Shown here: positions 42,555-51,392 of the stretch, piece after piece | Position numbering within the stretch: the stretch's first letter is position 1 | How the letters are laid out: each line of letters opens with the position of its first letter | Assembly: GCF_028765345.1 (NCBI RefSeq) | Contig: NZ_JARAJZ010000019.1 | Coordinates: forward strand, 1 to 55,690 | Length of the DNA: 55,690 nt | Direction: 5' to 3' | Source: Sporolactobacillus sp. CQH2019 | GTDB taxonomy: Bacteria; Bacillota; Bacilli; Bacillales; Sporolactobacillaceae | Made by a program: the position numbers and the translations under genes | Notes under the pieces: generated by a model | What the model was told of the DNA's origin: nothing | The model's database searches: none | The model's input: only the letters and a program-made list of their open reading frames with translations

Positions 42555-43853
42555 ATGAAGAAATTTCTTTTGCTTTTTCTGCTGACGGCGCTCTCTTTTT
42601 TTACACTGAATGTACACAGCAGTGACGCGGCCGCCTCTCCCGTGACCATGAATCCCCTTTCCCTGACACACCAGCCGAATGACCTGACGGGAGGAACGGT
42701 CGTGCTTCGCTGGGACGGGACAGCCCGTGTAGCCGATATCCTTGATCTGTCCAATATGAGCTATACTGTCCATTTCACTATTCCTGAAGAATTGCGCTAC
42801 CTGATGGATGATCCGGCCGCATTCAAGAATAATATATCTGCGTCCTATCAATATCCTTTTATTAATCTGCTTGGAATCATAACCGGTTACGGAACCCAGA
42901 CGGTCAGCGGCGATGACATGCAGATTGACGCGGGTACGGGGGATATTTCCTTCACCGTGAGCTATGCTTATGTCAGTCTGCTCAATCTCATCGGTACGTT
43001 GAACGTGTCGCATTCGCTCACCATTCATCTCGATCAGATGGGTGTGACAAAATTGCCGCCGAACCCTGACAAAGAATTGACGTTTACCGGCACGCTCCTT
43101 GACCAGACATCTTCTGTTTCACTGCCGACGTGGTATCGTCAGCTGGGGATTCATTTGCTTGATCCGGCGGCAGACAGCACTAATGTTCTGACTCTTCCGG
43201 TCGGAAACAACGGGGAACCCTTCAATCCCTTGGGGCAGGTCAAGGTCATCGATGAAGAAACGGGCGATGCGGTTCCGGATGCGACGGTGACCGTAACGGC
43301 GGACGATGTGAACAGCGGCGGCCACTTGTGGCTGGCGGGAGATTACCCGCTTACCTATCAGGCGACGGACAGCTACGGTATCCGTGCGGCCCGGACCGTT
43401 ACCGTACGAATCGTTCCCGGAGGACTGTCGTTTGTAAGTGTCCCCGGTCAGCTGACCTTCGCAACAGCCGTGATTTCATCGGAACCGCAGTGGATCGCAC
43501 GGGCCAACCCGTCCGACTGGGTCATTGAAATAGAGGATTTACGCGGCGAGGCGGAAGGCCGGTGGTCGATCTGGGTGAGTGCCGCCCGGCTTATGAATGC
43601 GTCGGGCGATTCCCTGCAGGCCGGAACATTATCCGTCTATGGCGGGGCCGGCGATGCTTCCCAGATGACAGCCCAATTGGGGGACGGCCAGAGTCACGAA
43701 GTCGTCAGCGGAACGACCTATCCGTCCGATCAGGGATATAAAACGATTGCGTGGGATAAAGACAGCGGGCCGCTGCTGCATGTATCCCCTGGCGACGCCT
43801 ATGCGGGGACATACCATTCTCTTTTGACCTGGACGCTGATTGATGCCCCCTGA
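42555..43853 (+). CDS. Large WxL-type surface protein
   Basis: This 432-residue secreted protein starts with a signal peptide (FLLLFLLTALSFFTLNVHSS), followed by a roughly 170-residue beta-rich domain, an Ig-like DUF5011-type domain (GQVKVIDEETGDAVPDATVT to RTVTVRIVPGG), and a C-terminal WxL domain (LSFVSVPGQLTFATAVISSE, NPSDWVIEIEDLRG, and the end HSLLTWTLIDAP). The C-terminus closely matches that of the small WxL protein (TWTLNDTP). There is no LPXTG motif. With its two neighbours it probably forms a surface complex; ligand unknown. Confidence 0.85.
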   Translation: MKKFLLLFLLTALSFFTLNVHSSDAAASPVTMNPLSLTHQPNDLTGGTVVLRWDGTARVADILDLSNMSYTVHFTIPEELRYLMDDPAAFKNNISASYQYPFINLLGIITGYGTQTVSGDDMQIDAGTGDISFTVSYAYVSLLNLIGTLNVSHSLTIHLDQMGVTKLPPNPDKELTFTGTLLDQTSSVSLPTWYRQLGIHLLDPAADSTNVLTLPVGNNGEPFNPLGQVKVIDEETGDAVPDATVTVTADDVNSGGHLWLAGDYPLTYQATDSYGIRAARTVTVRIVPGGLSFVSVPGQLTFATAVISSEPQWIARANPSDWVIEIEDLRGEAEGRWSIWVSAARLMNASGDSLQAGTLSVYGGAGDASQMTAQLGDGQSHEVVSGTTYPSDQGYKTIAWDKDSGPLLHVSPGDAYAGTYHSLLTWTLIDAP

Positions 43854-43956
43854 TCATCGGGAACGGCCATTTTTTTAGCCCTATACTTTAATCTGTCAGA
43901 GGCGGGCACGGGAACATGTCAGACGCGGGCTTTTCTTCGTGATCGCTTAAACCGGA

Positions 43957-43990
43957 AAAAACTCGGGATGGGTCTTCATCCCGAGTTTTA
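43957..43990. terminator. Bidirectional terminator between the WxL operon and galM
   Basis: AAAACTCGGGATG-GGTCTT-CATCCCGAGTTTT is a perfect 13-bp stem with T tracts on both strands. Confidence 0.9.
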
Positions 43991-44139
43991 ACTGCCGTTC
44001 CGGCTGAGCTCCAGGCCACCGGCAAGGTATCCTGTGGCAGCAGTTTTTTTCCTGCCTTGCTCTTCTTATCAAAAATTTCTCTTCGGCGAATGGGACCTTA
44101 CGGAATTCGGCCGCTCCATTAATGAGACTGCCGGCCGAG

Positions 44140-45177
44140 TCAGGTATCCACGGATAAATCGTATACGATGTGATAGGATTGTTCCTGATGCGGGCGTAAA
44201 AGGATGTCCCCGAACTCCGGATGATGGACGGCATCGGGCAATGTCTGCGGTTCGAGAGCGACCGCCATAAAAGGCTTCAAATCCGTTCCCCCGTTAACGT
44301 TTTCAGGACCGGCGATTGTATTCAGTGTATACATGATTAATCCGTTGCGGTCGGAATACAGATCGACATGGCGTCCATTATTGATATTTTTCAGCGTTGC
44401 GATTAAGGATCCGGAAACCCGGAAAGGATGATCGTATCCCGGAAAACCGTCTTTTCTGACCGATTCAATCATTTTGTCCAATGGCCGTGATCGCTGAAAA
44501 TCGAAGGACGTGTTCTCGACCGGGAGCAGTTTGCCGGTCGGAACCAGGTCGCCGCCGAGCTCGGCAACCCGGTCTGCATGAATTTCCAGTTGATGATTTG
44601 CCAGTCCGCGCGTTTTATCCTGGTTAAGATTGAAATAACTGTGAACGGTCGGATTAAATAAAGATGTTTCATCCGAATCGTCAAATCCTTTGAATTCAAT
44701 ATGAAACTGATGGTTTTCTCCCCATCGGTAGACGACGGAAGTTTTCAGTATTCCGGGAAAACCGTCTTCTTCCGGTTTGATTTCGCGTGAAAACTCAATG
44801 CCGTTTTTCGTGATGCCGGCATTCCACCATGCATGGTGGAATCCGTCGGCCCCGCCGTGAAGAGTATTCATTCCTTCATTCTGCGGCAGACGGTATTGCC
44901 GGCCGTTTAGCCGGTAAGAGCCGTCTTTGATGCGGCCGCCGGCTCTTCCGATCGCTTTACCGAAAAAGTAAGTCTGGTCACGATATAGTGAAGCAGGATC
45001 AGTGAACTGCAGCAGAATATTACTGCAATCTCCCGATTTGTCCGGCATAATCAGCGATGTCAGCGCTGCACCGTAATTAATGCAGGAAAACGCGTACCCG
45101 TCGCCATTGTCGGCCGTATATTTTGTAAAATTGCCCGCTTCGCTTTTTACTACTTCTTGCGTAATGACTGTAACCAC
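44140..45177 (-). CDS. galM: Aldose 1-epimerase (galactose mutarotase)
   Basis: This 345-residue enzyme interconverts alpha and beta anomers of aldoses. GalM marks are NYGAALTSLIMPDKSGD, FFGKAIGRAGGRIKDGSYRL, LHGGADGFHHAWWN with the catalytic His, NPTVHSYFNLN with the second His, and LEPQTLPDAVHHPEFGDILL with the glutamate region. The start is GTG 45177 with AGAAGGGCG upstream. It faces away from araR and shares with it a region containing an AraR-like operator, so it may be part of arabinose metabolism (arabinose mutarotation). Confidence 0.93.
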   Translation of the reverse strand: MVTVITQEVVKSEAGNFTKYTADNGDGYAFSCINYGAALTSLIMPDKSGDCSNILLQFTDPASLYRDQTYFFGKAIGRAGGRIKDGSYRLNGRQYRLPQNEGMNTLHGGADGFHHAWWNAGITKNGIEFSREIKPEEDGFPGILKTSVVYRWGENHQFHIEFKGFDDSDETSLFNPTVHSYFNLNQDKTRGLANHQLEIHADRVAELGGDLVPTGKLLPVENTSFDFQRSRPLDKMIESVRKDGFPGYDHPFRVSGSLIATLKNINNGRHVDLYSDRNGLIMYTLNTIAGPENVNGGTDLKPFMAVALEPQTLPDAVHHPEFGDILLRPHQEQSYHIVYDLSVDT

Positions 45178-45436
45178 TGTGATCGCCCTTCTTTCGCAGC
45201 TTATAATCTGTAGTGTTTTTCACTAAACCCGTTTACAGAAAAACGTCTCACCGTCAAAAAGCCGCCCTCTTTGTAAATGATTTCTCGCTTTCTTGCGATC
45301 CGGGACCTTTCGACCTTTTCCAGAACTTTTTTTGCTTCCGGGGCCAAAATGAGATGATGTTCGGATAACGAAAAAATCTGTGTACCGCTGCCAGAATGAC
45401 CTTTGATTATTTCTTTGAATCCGTTTTCATGATATA
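45178..45436. other. Leader region of galM
   Basis: The minus-strand sequence upstream of galM holds a degenerate cre-like TGTAAACGGGTTTA at about 45223-45236 with three mismatches. No gene and no clear terminator are seen. Confidence 0.35.
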
Positions 45437-45452
45437 ATTAATACGTATAAAT
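45437..45452. promoter_or_regulatory. AraR-type operator between galM and araR
   Basis: ATTAATACGTATAAAT is a near-palindrome of the AraR type (ATTTGTACGTACAAAT in Bacillus subtilis). A weaker similar sequence, TATTATGCAATAAAAT, lies about 31 bp further right (45468-45483). Position between divergent galM and araR suggests autoregulation and control of galM. Confidence 0.6.
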
Positions 45453-45624
45453 GTCAATTAAAAAATATATTATGCAATAAAATGTTTGAAGATAATGTCC
45501 TGATCATCTATCATTAAATGCAAAAAGAGGCCGATTTTGAATTCTTCATAAAGAGGAAGTATGGTATTATTATTAAAATCACTGTTTTATTACTATCTAT
45601 AAATTTAATTAAAGGAAATGTAAC

Positions 45625-46731
45625 ATGACAAAAAAGTATGAGCAGATCAAACAGGATCTCAGTGAGAAAATTTTAGCGGAAGAATACACAGTAGGTGAGA
45701 AGCTGCCGACCGAGTCGGAACTGATGGAGATTTATCATGTGAGCCGTTTCACAGTGAGGCACGCGATTGATGAACTGGAGAAAGAGAATTATGTTTATCG
45801 TATTCAGGGGGGAGGAATTTTTGTCGATGACTGGAAATCCAAACCAAAAACCGAGATCAGAAATAAAACAATCGGCCTGATTACAACCTATACATCAGAT
45901 TACATTTTTCCGAATATTATCACGGGAATTGATAATTTTATATCGAATTACGGTTATTCCATTCTGATTGCCAATACACAGAACAATCCTGAGAAAGAGC
46001 GCAAGAGCCTGACGAATTTGTTGTCGAATGGATTATCCGGCTTAATCGTTGAGCCGACACAGAGCGCGTTAAATAATGCCAATAAAAACATTTATGATAA
46101 CATCAAGTCAATGGGGATACCGATGCTGTTTTTCAATGCTGTCTACGATGATCTGGATGTTCCCTATTTAGTCATGGACGATGTAAAAATCGGAAAAATG
46201 ATGACAAACTATTTAATTGCACGGGGACACAAACAAATTATCGGCATTTTTAAAGTTGACGATAAACAGGGCATTCACCGAATGAACGGTTACATTAAAG
46301 CCTATCAGGAACATCCTGAGATTTCCAATATGAGTGAAATCATGATGTATCAGACGGAAGAAAATAAAATCAACCTGTTTAAAAAGCTGCACACCATCCT
46401 GACGCAATCTAAGTTTGTTCCGACGGCGATTATTTGTTATAACGATCAACTGGCGATCCAGGTTATCAATTTTGTGCAGGAAATGGGTTTGAAGATTCCT
46501 GAAGATCTCTCCATTGTCGGCGTCGATGACTATCGATTCTCGAAATATATCAAACCAAGCTTAACGACCGTTCGTCACCCGCAGGAAAAAATGGGACTGG
46601 ATGCCGGAAAGATGATTATCGATATGCTGAATAAGAGGCCGGTAACATCGAAAGTATATGAACCCGATATTATCGAACGGAACTCTGTAAGAACGATTCG
46701 CCCGTCCCAGGATGCGTCTTCAATAAAATAA
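45625..46731 (+). CDS. araR: Arabinose repressor AraR (GntR-type DNA-binding, LacI-type sugar-binding)
   Basis: This 368-residue chimeric repressor has a GntR winged helix (YEQIKQDLSEKILAEEYTVG, then FTVRHAIDELEKENYVYRIQ) and a LacI/periplasmic-binding-type effector domain (TIGLITTYTSDYIFPNIITG, VMDDVKIGKMMTNYLIARGH, SIVGVDDYRFSKYIKPSLTT). That combination is diagnostic of AraR. It binds operators near ara genes and is released by L-arabinose. AAAGGAAATG precedes the ATG. It is divergent from galM and about 4 kb from the araE/araD control region carrying two operator pairs. Confidence 0.95.
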   Translation: MTKKYEQIKQDLSEKILAEEYTVGEKLPTESELMEIYHVSRFTVRHAIDELEKENYVYRIQGGGIFVDDWKSKPKTEIRNKTIGLITTYTSDYIFPNIITGIDNFISNYGYSILIANTQNNPEKERKSLTNLLSNGLSGLIVEPTQSALNNANKNIYDNIKSMGIPMLFFNAVYDDLDVPYLVMDDVKIGKMMTNYLIARGHKQIIGIFKVDDKQGIHRMNGYIKAYQEHPEISNMSEIMMYQTEENKINLFKKLHTILTQSKFVPTAIICYNDQLAIQVINFVQEMGLKIPEDLSIVGVDDYRFSKYIKPSLTTVRHPQEKMGLDAGKMIIDMLNKRPVTSKVYEPDIIERNSVRTIRPSQDASSIK

Positions 46732-46793
46732 TTCGGAAGAGAGAAGCAGACGGCCTAAATTCCGAACTTAAGAAGAGTGCTTCGTATAAAAAA

Positions 46794-47012
46794 TCATGAG
46801 TTTTTTCCCTGGCTGAAAATATTTTTTAGTGAACCTGCTGCGGCCCGGGTCATTGGATACAGTGAGTTTTCGCATAACGGACAGACTTTTGGTGTATAAT
46901 GGTCTTCTTTCCGACTCAAATTAACGCCTGCATCGGTTGCTTTTCGTGTCCCGGAATAAGGAAAGGGCCTGTCAGAGGGGGCCTCTTTTTTCCGTTTCAT
47001 TAAATTAATCAT
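46794..47012 (-). CDS. Hypothetical small protein
   Basis: A 72-residue minus-strand frame has AAAGGAGG 12 bases before its ATG. The sequence is basic with a CPLC pair (HYTPKVCPLCENSLYPM). The frame stays open upstream to about 47129 and reads protein-like there too (IPCIAKSPAYLRRAAVETVR), though with no start codon. It may be the C-terminal part of a decayed gene or a genuine small protein. I do not recognise it. Confidence 0.35.
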   Translation of the reverse strand: MINLMKRKKEAPSDRPFPYSGTRKATDAGVNLSRKEDHYTPKVCPLCENSLYPMTRAAAGSLKNIFSQGKNS

Positions 47013-47145
47013 TGCTCCGCCGATGCCTCCTTTATATCTCCGTACTGTTTCTACTGCTGCCCTCCGCAGATAGGCCGGACTCTTCGCAATGCATGGAATA
47101 TTGATGAAGGGGAAATGGTTTGATTAGAAACTGAGGCGTCCAAAC

Positions 47146-47187
47146 AAAAAGCGTTTCCTCATTTATGCTGAAGAAACACTTTTGCTT
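47146..47187 (-). terminator. Terminator, minus strand
   Basis: AAAAAGCGTTTC and GAAACACTTTT pair across CTCATTTATGCTGAA. On the minus strand the stem ends in GCTTTTTGTTTGG. It lies 350 bases downstream of araB and could end the araE-araB transcript. Confidence 0.55.
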
Positions 47188-47538
47188 TGTCGCTATCTCA
47201 TTTTTTCTATTGTTTTATTTGTATCTTTTCAACCTAGGCACCTGGCATCTGAAGCCGGTTCGCCGGCTCAGTACTGTATTGGGATCGATTCCCTATTCCT
47301 TATGAATTGAGATCTCATGGGACAGATTCAGTTCTGTTTCAGCGGCTTCACTTGTATCTCCGCCGTCCCGCCGGATTTCTGTTTTTCATGATCGCTTTCC
47401 GAAGAATGATACCCTTTTGCTGCGCTCCATTCCGGAAGGCCGCTGTTGTGTTAGGGCACTGAATTCAGTTCCGGAAGCCCTGCATACCTACCATAAACTG
47501 ATGGTTTCTTTTTCTGCCGTCAGTCACGTTCGCTTCCG
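47188..47538. other. Region downstream of araB, nothing supported
   Basis: No frame of interest, no repeat and no second terminator is seen in this 350-base stretch. Confidence 0.45.
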
Positions 47539-49140
47539 TTATGAAATGGACTTAATTGCCGCAGATTCAATGGGTAAGCCTTCCTGATATCTTTTAATAA
47601 ATGCTTCATATCCGGCAACCCCTTCAGGCTCCGGGCTTAAGGTCATACTTTCGGGATTGGCGAAAACTTCCTGATCCAAAAAGTCTTCTAAACTTTGATG
47701 AGCATTTCCATGCCTGGCGAAAGCGGCTAATACAGCCATACCCCAGGCGCCGCCTTCACCGGCTGTGCTCATAACGGTAATGGGCGTATTTAAGGCGTTG
47801 GCCAGGATCTGCTGGCCGATGACCGGCGTTTTGAATAGGCCGCCCTGAGCAATCATCACGTCTGTTTTTATGTGTTCCTCATTTTTCAAAATATCCATTC
47901 CGATTTTAAGCGGCGCAAATGCAGCATAGATTTGAGTCTGGACAAAGTTTGCCAGTGTAAACGAACTGTCGGGAACTCTGAGAAAAAGCGGCCGCCCGGC
48001 GGGCATTTTCGTTATATTTTCACCCGATAAATAGCTGTAATTCGTTAACCCGCCCGCATCAGGATCCGCTTTCGTAGTGACCAAAAATAATGTCTCATAT
48101 AAACGGTCCGCTTTCAAATCGATGCCGAGGCGTTCGGCAAATTCTTTAAAAACATTTGCCCATGCATTAATATCAGACGAGCAATTGTTAATATGGACCA
48201 TCGCGACCGGCGCTCCATTGGGCGTGGTCACGATATCGATATCCCGATGCACCTTTTTTAATGGCTGATCAAGCACAACCATTGAAAAAGCAGACGTTCC
48301 GACGGATATATTTCCTGTCCGTTTACGGACGCTATTGGTACTGACCATACCGGTCCCGGCATCGCCTTCTGGCGGAGCCATTAAACTGCCTTCCTGAAGA
48401 TTCCCACTGACGTCCAGCAATTCGGCTCCTTCCCGGGTCAATGTTCCCGCATGATTGCCGGCTTTTAAAACTTTAGGCAGGATATCCCGGATCGCCCATT
48501 GATAAGATGCCACATTTTCAAGGCTTTCGAACTTATCGAGCAAATCTTCAGCATAAGTTCCGGCAGCTTCATCGATTGGGAAAACACCGGAAGCATCCCC
48601 GATTCCCAGAACCTTTTCTCCGGATAATTTCCAGTGTACATAGCCGGCCAGGGTCGTTATAAAATGAATGTCTTTCACATGCGGTTCTTGATTTAATATG
48701 GCCTGATAAAGATGGGCGATACTCCATCGCTGCGGAATATTAAAGTGAAACAGTTCAGTCAGTTCATCAGCGGCCTGCCCGGTGATGTTGTTGCGCCAGG
48801 TCCGAAAGGGAACCAGTAAAGTATCATTCTTTGAAAAAGCCAGATATCCATGCATCATAGCGCTTACACCGATCGCGCTGATTTTTGTTAAATTCGTGTG
48901 ATACTTTCCTTGAATTTCTGCTGCGATTTGCTTATAGCTTCTTTGAATGCCCTTCCAGGCTTCATCTAATGAGTAGGTCCAAATTTCATTCTCGAATTGA
49001 TTCTCCCAGACGTAGCTTCCGGAAGCAATGGTATTAAAGTCGTCTGTTACCAATACGGCCTTAATGCGGGTTGACCCTAATTCGATGCCCAATGAGACAT
49101 TTCCCTGCTGAATGGCCTTAGAAGTTTCAACTAAGTTCAT
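47539..49140 (-). CDS. araB: L-ribulokinase (FGGY family, lactic-acid-bacterium type)
   Basis: This 533-residue kinase phosphorylates L-ribulose to L-ribulose-5-phosphate. FGGY marks are NVSLGIELGSTRIKAVLVTD at the N-terminus (phosphate-binding loop), SAMMHGYLAFSK, GDASGVFPID, and the C-terminal MSTAGEGGAWGMAVLAAFAR. It differs from the Bacillus subtilis AraB and resembles the Lactobacillus form. GGAGGTAAAGCAA precedes the ATG. It lies 39 bases after araE on the same strand, in one transcript driven from the control region at 50.7 kb. Confidence 0.92.
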   Translation of the reverse strand: MNLVETSKAIQQGNVSLGIELGSTRIKAVLVTDDFNTIASGSYVWENQFENEIWTYSLDEAWKGIQRSYKQIAAEIQGKYHTNLTKISAIGVSAMMHGYLAFSKNDTLLVPFRTWRNNITGQAADELTELFHFNIPQRWSIAHLYQAILNQEPHVKDIHFITTLAGYVHWKLSGEKVLGIGDASGVFPIDEAAGTYAEDLLDKFESLENVASYQWAIRDILPKVLKAGNHAGTLTREGAELLDVSGNLQEGSLMAPPEGDAGTGMVSTNSVRKRTGNISVGTSAFSMVVLDQPLKKVHRDIDIVTTPNGAPVAMVHINNCSSDINAWANVFKEFAERLGIDLKADRLYETLFLVTTKADPDAGGLTNYSYLSGENITKMPAGRPLFLRVPDSSFTLANFVQTQIYAAFAPLKIGMDILKNEEHIKTDVMIAQGGLFKTPVIGQQILANALNTPITVMSTAGEGGAWGMAVLAAFARHGNAHQSLEDFLDQEVFANPESMTLSPEPEGVAGYEAFIKRYQEGLPIESAAIKSIS

Positions 49141-49179
49141 TTGCTTTACCTCCGAACCTTATAAATCTATATAAATCTG

Positions 49180-50580
49180 TTAAAAAGTATTTCCTGCTTT
49201 TAATTTCGCATCTTTTTCTCCGATTTCCTCAATTTCTTCCAGAGTATGTCCGCGCGTTTCGGGGACACGTGTCCGGATAAATAAAACGCCGAGTAAGCAA
49301 ATCACACCGAAAATCGCAAAAACCGCTTCCTGAGACATCGTCGCAGTCATGATTGGAAACAGCAGCCCGACTAAGAAAGAGCCGATCCAGTTAAAGGATG
49401 AAGCGAGTCCCGACGCACGTCCGCGAATAACCAGCGGGAAAATTTCACCGACGATCACCCAAGTCAGAGGAGCCCATGTGAATGAATAAAATGCGACATA
49501 GATGCACAGGAAAACAACGATCATCATCGGATTTGCATGCGGGACGATTAAATTTATAATGGCCGGTAAAATGAAAGACAGGCCCATAACCGTTCCGGCC
49601 ATGGTTAACAAGGCACGGCGATTGAACTTATCGGCAATAACCAGGAACAGCAATGAACCGAGTACAAGGATAACTCCCTGAATAATTGGCCACATCAGCT
49701 CTGAACTGGCCGCCTGTCCGGTTGCTTTTTGGACAATCAAAGGGATGTAATAAAAGATTGCGTTAGCGCCCTGGAATTGCTGAAAGGCCGCTACGCCTAC
49801 TCCGGCAATGACTAAATAACGGTATTTAGGACTGAATAATGTACCCCATGATGCCTTTTGATTGGCCTTCTTTTCTTCACTGGCCGTTTCTTGAATCTGC
49901 TTGACTTCAGAATCAATGGTCTCTTTTTTAGAGCGAAGATAGCCTAACACTTTGCGTGCCTCATCGATTTTATTGTTCTTTATTAAAAAGCGCGGGGATT
50001 CAGGCAGCCGCAGTACGCCGAAAAATAAAATCAATGCAGGTACGGCTGCCAGACTAAGCATTAACCGCCAGGCGATTGTTTCCGGCAGATTTTTCAATAA
50101 AAAGTCGACAATGTACGAAAGCAGCATTCCGGAAACGATCATTGTCTGGTTAATGCCCGATAAACGGCCGCGCAAACGTGCAGGCGCCATTTCCGACATA
50201 TAGGCGGGAACCAGCGCAGAAGCTGCACCGACAGCCAGGCCCAGTAAAATACGGACACCGATCAAATAATACTGCCCGTCATTAGGGGCTATTCCTGATA
50301 AAATGGATCCAACTGTAAAAACCAGAGCCGAGATTAAAATCATTTTGCGCCGTCCTAAACGGTCGGAAAGTTGTCCGGCCAGGGCGCCTCCGAAAATGGC
50401 ACCGAACATTACTGCAGAGGTAATCCAGCCAATTACGCCGGCACTGTTCTGAAGGTTCCAATCATGTTCGAGAAATGGTAAAGCCCCGGTCATCACGCCA
50501 ATGTCATAACCAAAAAGAATGCCGCCGAAAGCGCCGAAAAAATAAATGAAGGCGCTCGGTATTTTCTTTTCATCAGCCAT
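49180..50580 (-). CDS. araE: Arabinose-proton symporter (sugar porter family MFS)
   Basis: This 466-residue protein has 12 TM segments and the sugar-porter signatures FGGILFGYDIGVMTGALPFL, GQLSDRLGRRKMILI, PAYMSEMAPARLRGRLSG, FQQFQGANAIFYYIPLIV, and the end VPETRGHTLEEIEEI. It imports L-arabinose with protons. AAGGAGGAAATCTTA precedes the ATG. The assignment to arabinose rests on its place between AraR operators and araB; xylose or galactose as additional substrates are possible. Confidence 0.9.
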   Translation of the reverse strand: MADEKKIPSAFIYFFGAFGGILFGYDIGVMTGALPFLEHDWNLQNSAGVIGWITSAVMFGAIFGGALAGQLSDRLGRRKMILISALVFTVGSILSGIAPNDGQYYLIGVRILLGLAVGAASALVPAYMSEMAPARLRGRLSGINQTMIVSGMLLSYIVDFLLKNLPETIAWRLMLSLAAVPALILFFGVLRLPESPRFLIKNNKIDEARKVLGYLRSKKETIDSEVKQIQETASEEKKANQKASWGTLFSPKYRYLVIAGVGVAAFQQFQGANAIFYYIPLIVQKATGQAASSELMWPIIQGVILVLGSLLFLVIADKFNRRALLTMAGTVMGLSFILPAIINLIVPHANPMMIVVFLCIYVAFYSFTWAPLTWVIVGEIFPLVIRGRASGLASSFNWIGSFLVGLLFPIMTATMSQEAVFAIFGVICLLGVLFIRTRVPETRGHTLEEIEEIGEKDAKLKAGNTF

Positions 50581-50693
50581 TAAGATTTCCTCCTTAGATT
50601 TTAAAAATTAAATCATATAAAAATCCTTTTCTAAAGGCATTGATAACTTTTTGCCACCCTCCTTTTGTTCATCATTCACATCGGATCAGATAA

Positions 50694-50708
50694 TAAAAGC
50701 GCTTCCAA
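50694..50708 (-). promoter_or_regulatory. cre-like site in the araE leader
   Basis: On the minus strand TTGGAAGCGCTTTTA matches WTGNAANCGNWNNCW with one mismatch. It lies about 12-26 bases downstream of the proposed araE -10 box, where CcpA would act as a roadblock. Confidence 0.6.
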
Positions 50709-50719
50709 TCAGCAATTAC

Positions 50720-50748
50720 ATGCTAGCATATTTATACTAATAAATCAA
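50720..50748 (-). promoter_or_regulatory. Promoter of araE-araB
   Basis: On the minus strand TTGATT (50748-50743) and TAGCAT (50725-50720) are separated by 17 bp. An AraR-type operator (50730-50745) covers the spacer. Confidence 0.5.
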
Positions 50749-50774
50749 CAATAAATATATTTATTCGTATAAAT
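50730..50774. promoter_or_regulatory. Pair of AraR-type operators at the araE promoter
   Basis: ATTTATACTAATAAAT at 50730-50745 and ATTTATTCGTATAAAT at 50759-50774 are similar imperfect palindromes with centres 29 bp apart. The first covers the proposed promoter spacer and the second lies just upstream. Paired operators are known for AraR in Bacillus subtilis. Confidence 0.7.
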
Positions 50775-50987
50775 GATCATTTGCACAAAAAATTTTTAAG
50801 TCAGTTATTCGGATCGGCAGTAGCATATTTGAATAGTAATGGGTCGTCGGCTTTTAATTGGCAGCTGAAAATGCGAACGGTTTTTTTGCTGGCCGAAGAA
50901 GAGTCAGCAGGCATTGCAGCGCACTAATCTTTTATGGACGGGATTTCCGGTCCGCGGGTAAGGACTCCCGGCAGGAAAGCAGCTATT

Positions 50988-51032
50988 ATTTATGCATATA
51001 AATATAATTTTTGTTGACTTATACGGACAATT
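50988..51032. promoter_or_regulatory. Pair of AraR-type operators at the araD promoter
   Basis: ATTTATGCATATAAAT at 50988-51003 and ACTTATACGGACAATT at 51017-51032 have centres 29 bp apart, the same spacing as the araE pair. The second overlaps the promoter TTGACT (51014-51019) and its spacer. Confidence 0.7.
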
Positions 51033-51062
51033 GATATAGTATTCTTTTTGTAAGCGGTTAAT
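51014..51062 (+). promoter_or_regulatory. Promoter of araD-araA with downstream cre-like site
   Basis: TTGACT (51014-51019) is followed by TATAGT (51035-51040, 15-bp spacer) or TAGTAT (51037, 17-bp spacer). TTGTAAGCGGTTAAT at 51048-51062 matches the cre pattern with one mismatch and sits near the transcription start. Confidence 0.6.
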
Positions 51063-51079
51063 CAGTGGAGGTGAACAGG

Positions 51080-51392
51080 CATAAGAACAGACGGGTGACG
51101 TTATTTTGAATCCTTGCCGCCCCGGGCCGTTCCTGCGGGCTTATCAAACGGCCATTTTTTCGGCTGTTAAGGATGATACGGTGATACGGATGGGGTGATT
51201 GCGGGTGATGGACAAATATCGCCGGGCTTTTTGCTTTGGCCAGCGGGCCCGGCGGAGAAATTTTCATCGGGACGGCTGATCCGGAATTGTATGAAAAGTT
51301 TAAAAAAACGCGGCTGCTTTGAAATAAAGCATGAATGATGCGATGAAGGTTGAAAATCCTGATGAATCAATCAACATCAAAGGACTGATCGA
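51080..51392 (+). pseudogene. Decayed gene between the ara promoter and araD
   Basis: Three protein-like pieces follow each other on the plus strand in different frames: GDVILNPCRPGPFLRAYQTA and onward (about 51100-51198), GLFALASGPGGEIFIGTADP followed by ELYEKFKKTRLL (about 51222-51321), and [20 protein letters not shown] (51330-51395), whose stop overlaps the araD start. This looks like one frameshifted gene that was first in the araDA operon. I do not recognise its family. An alternative is an unusually long leader. Confidence 0.45.
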
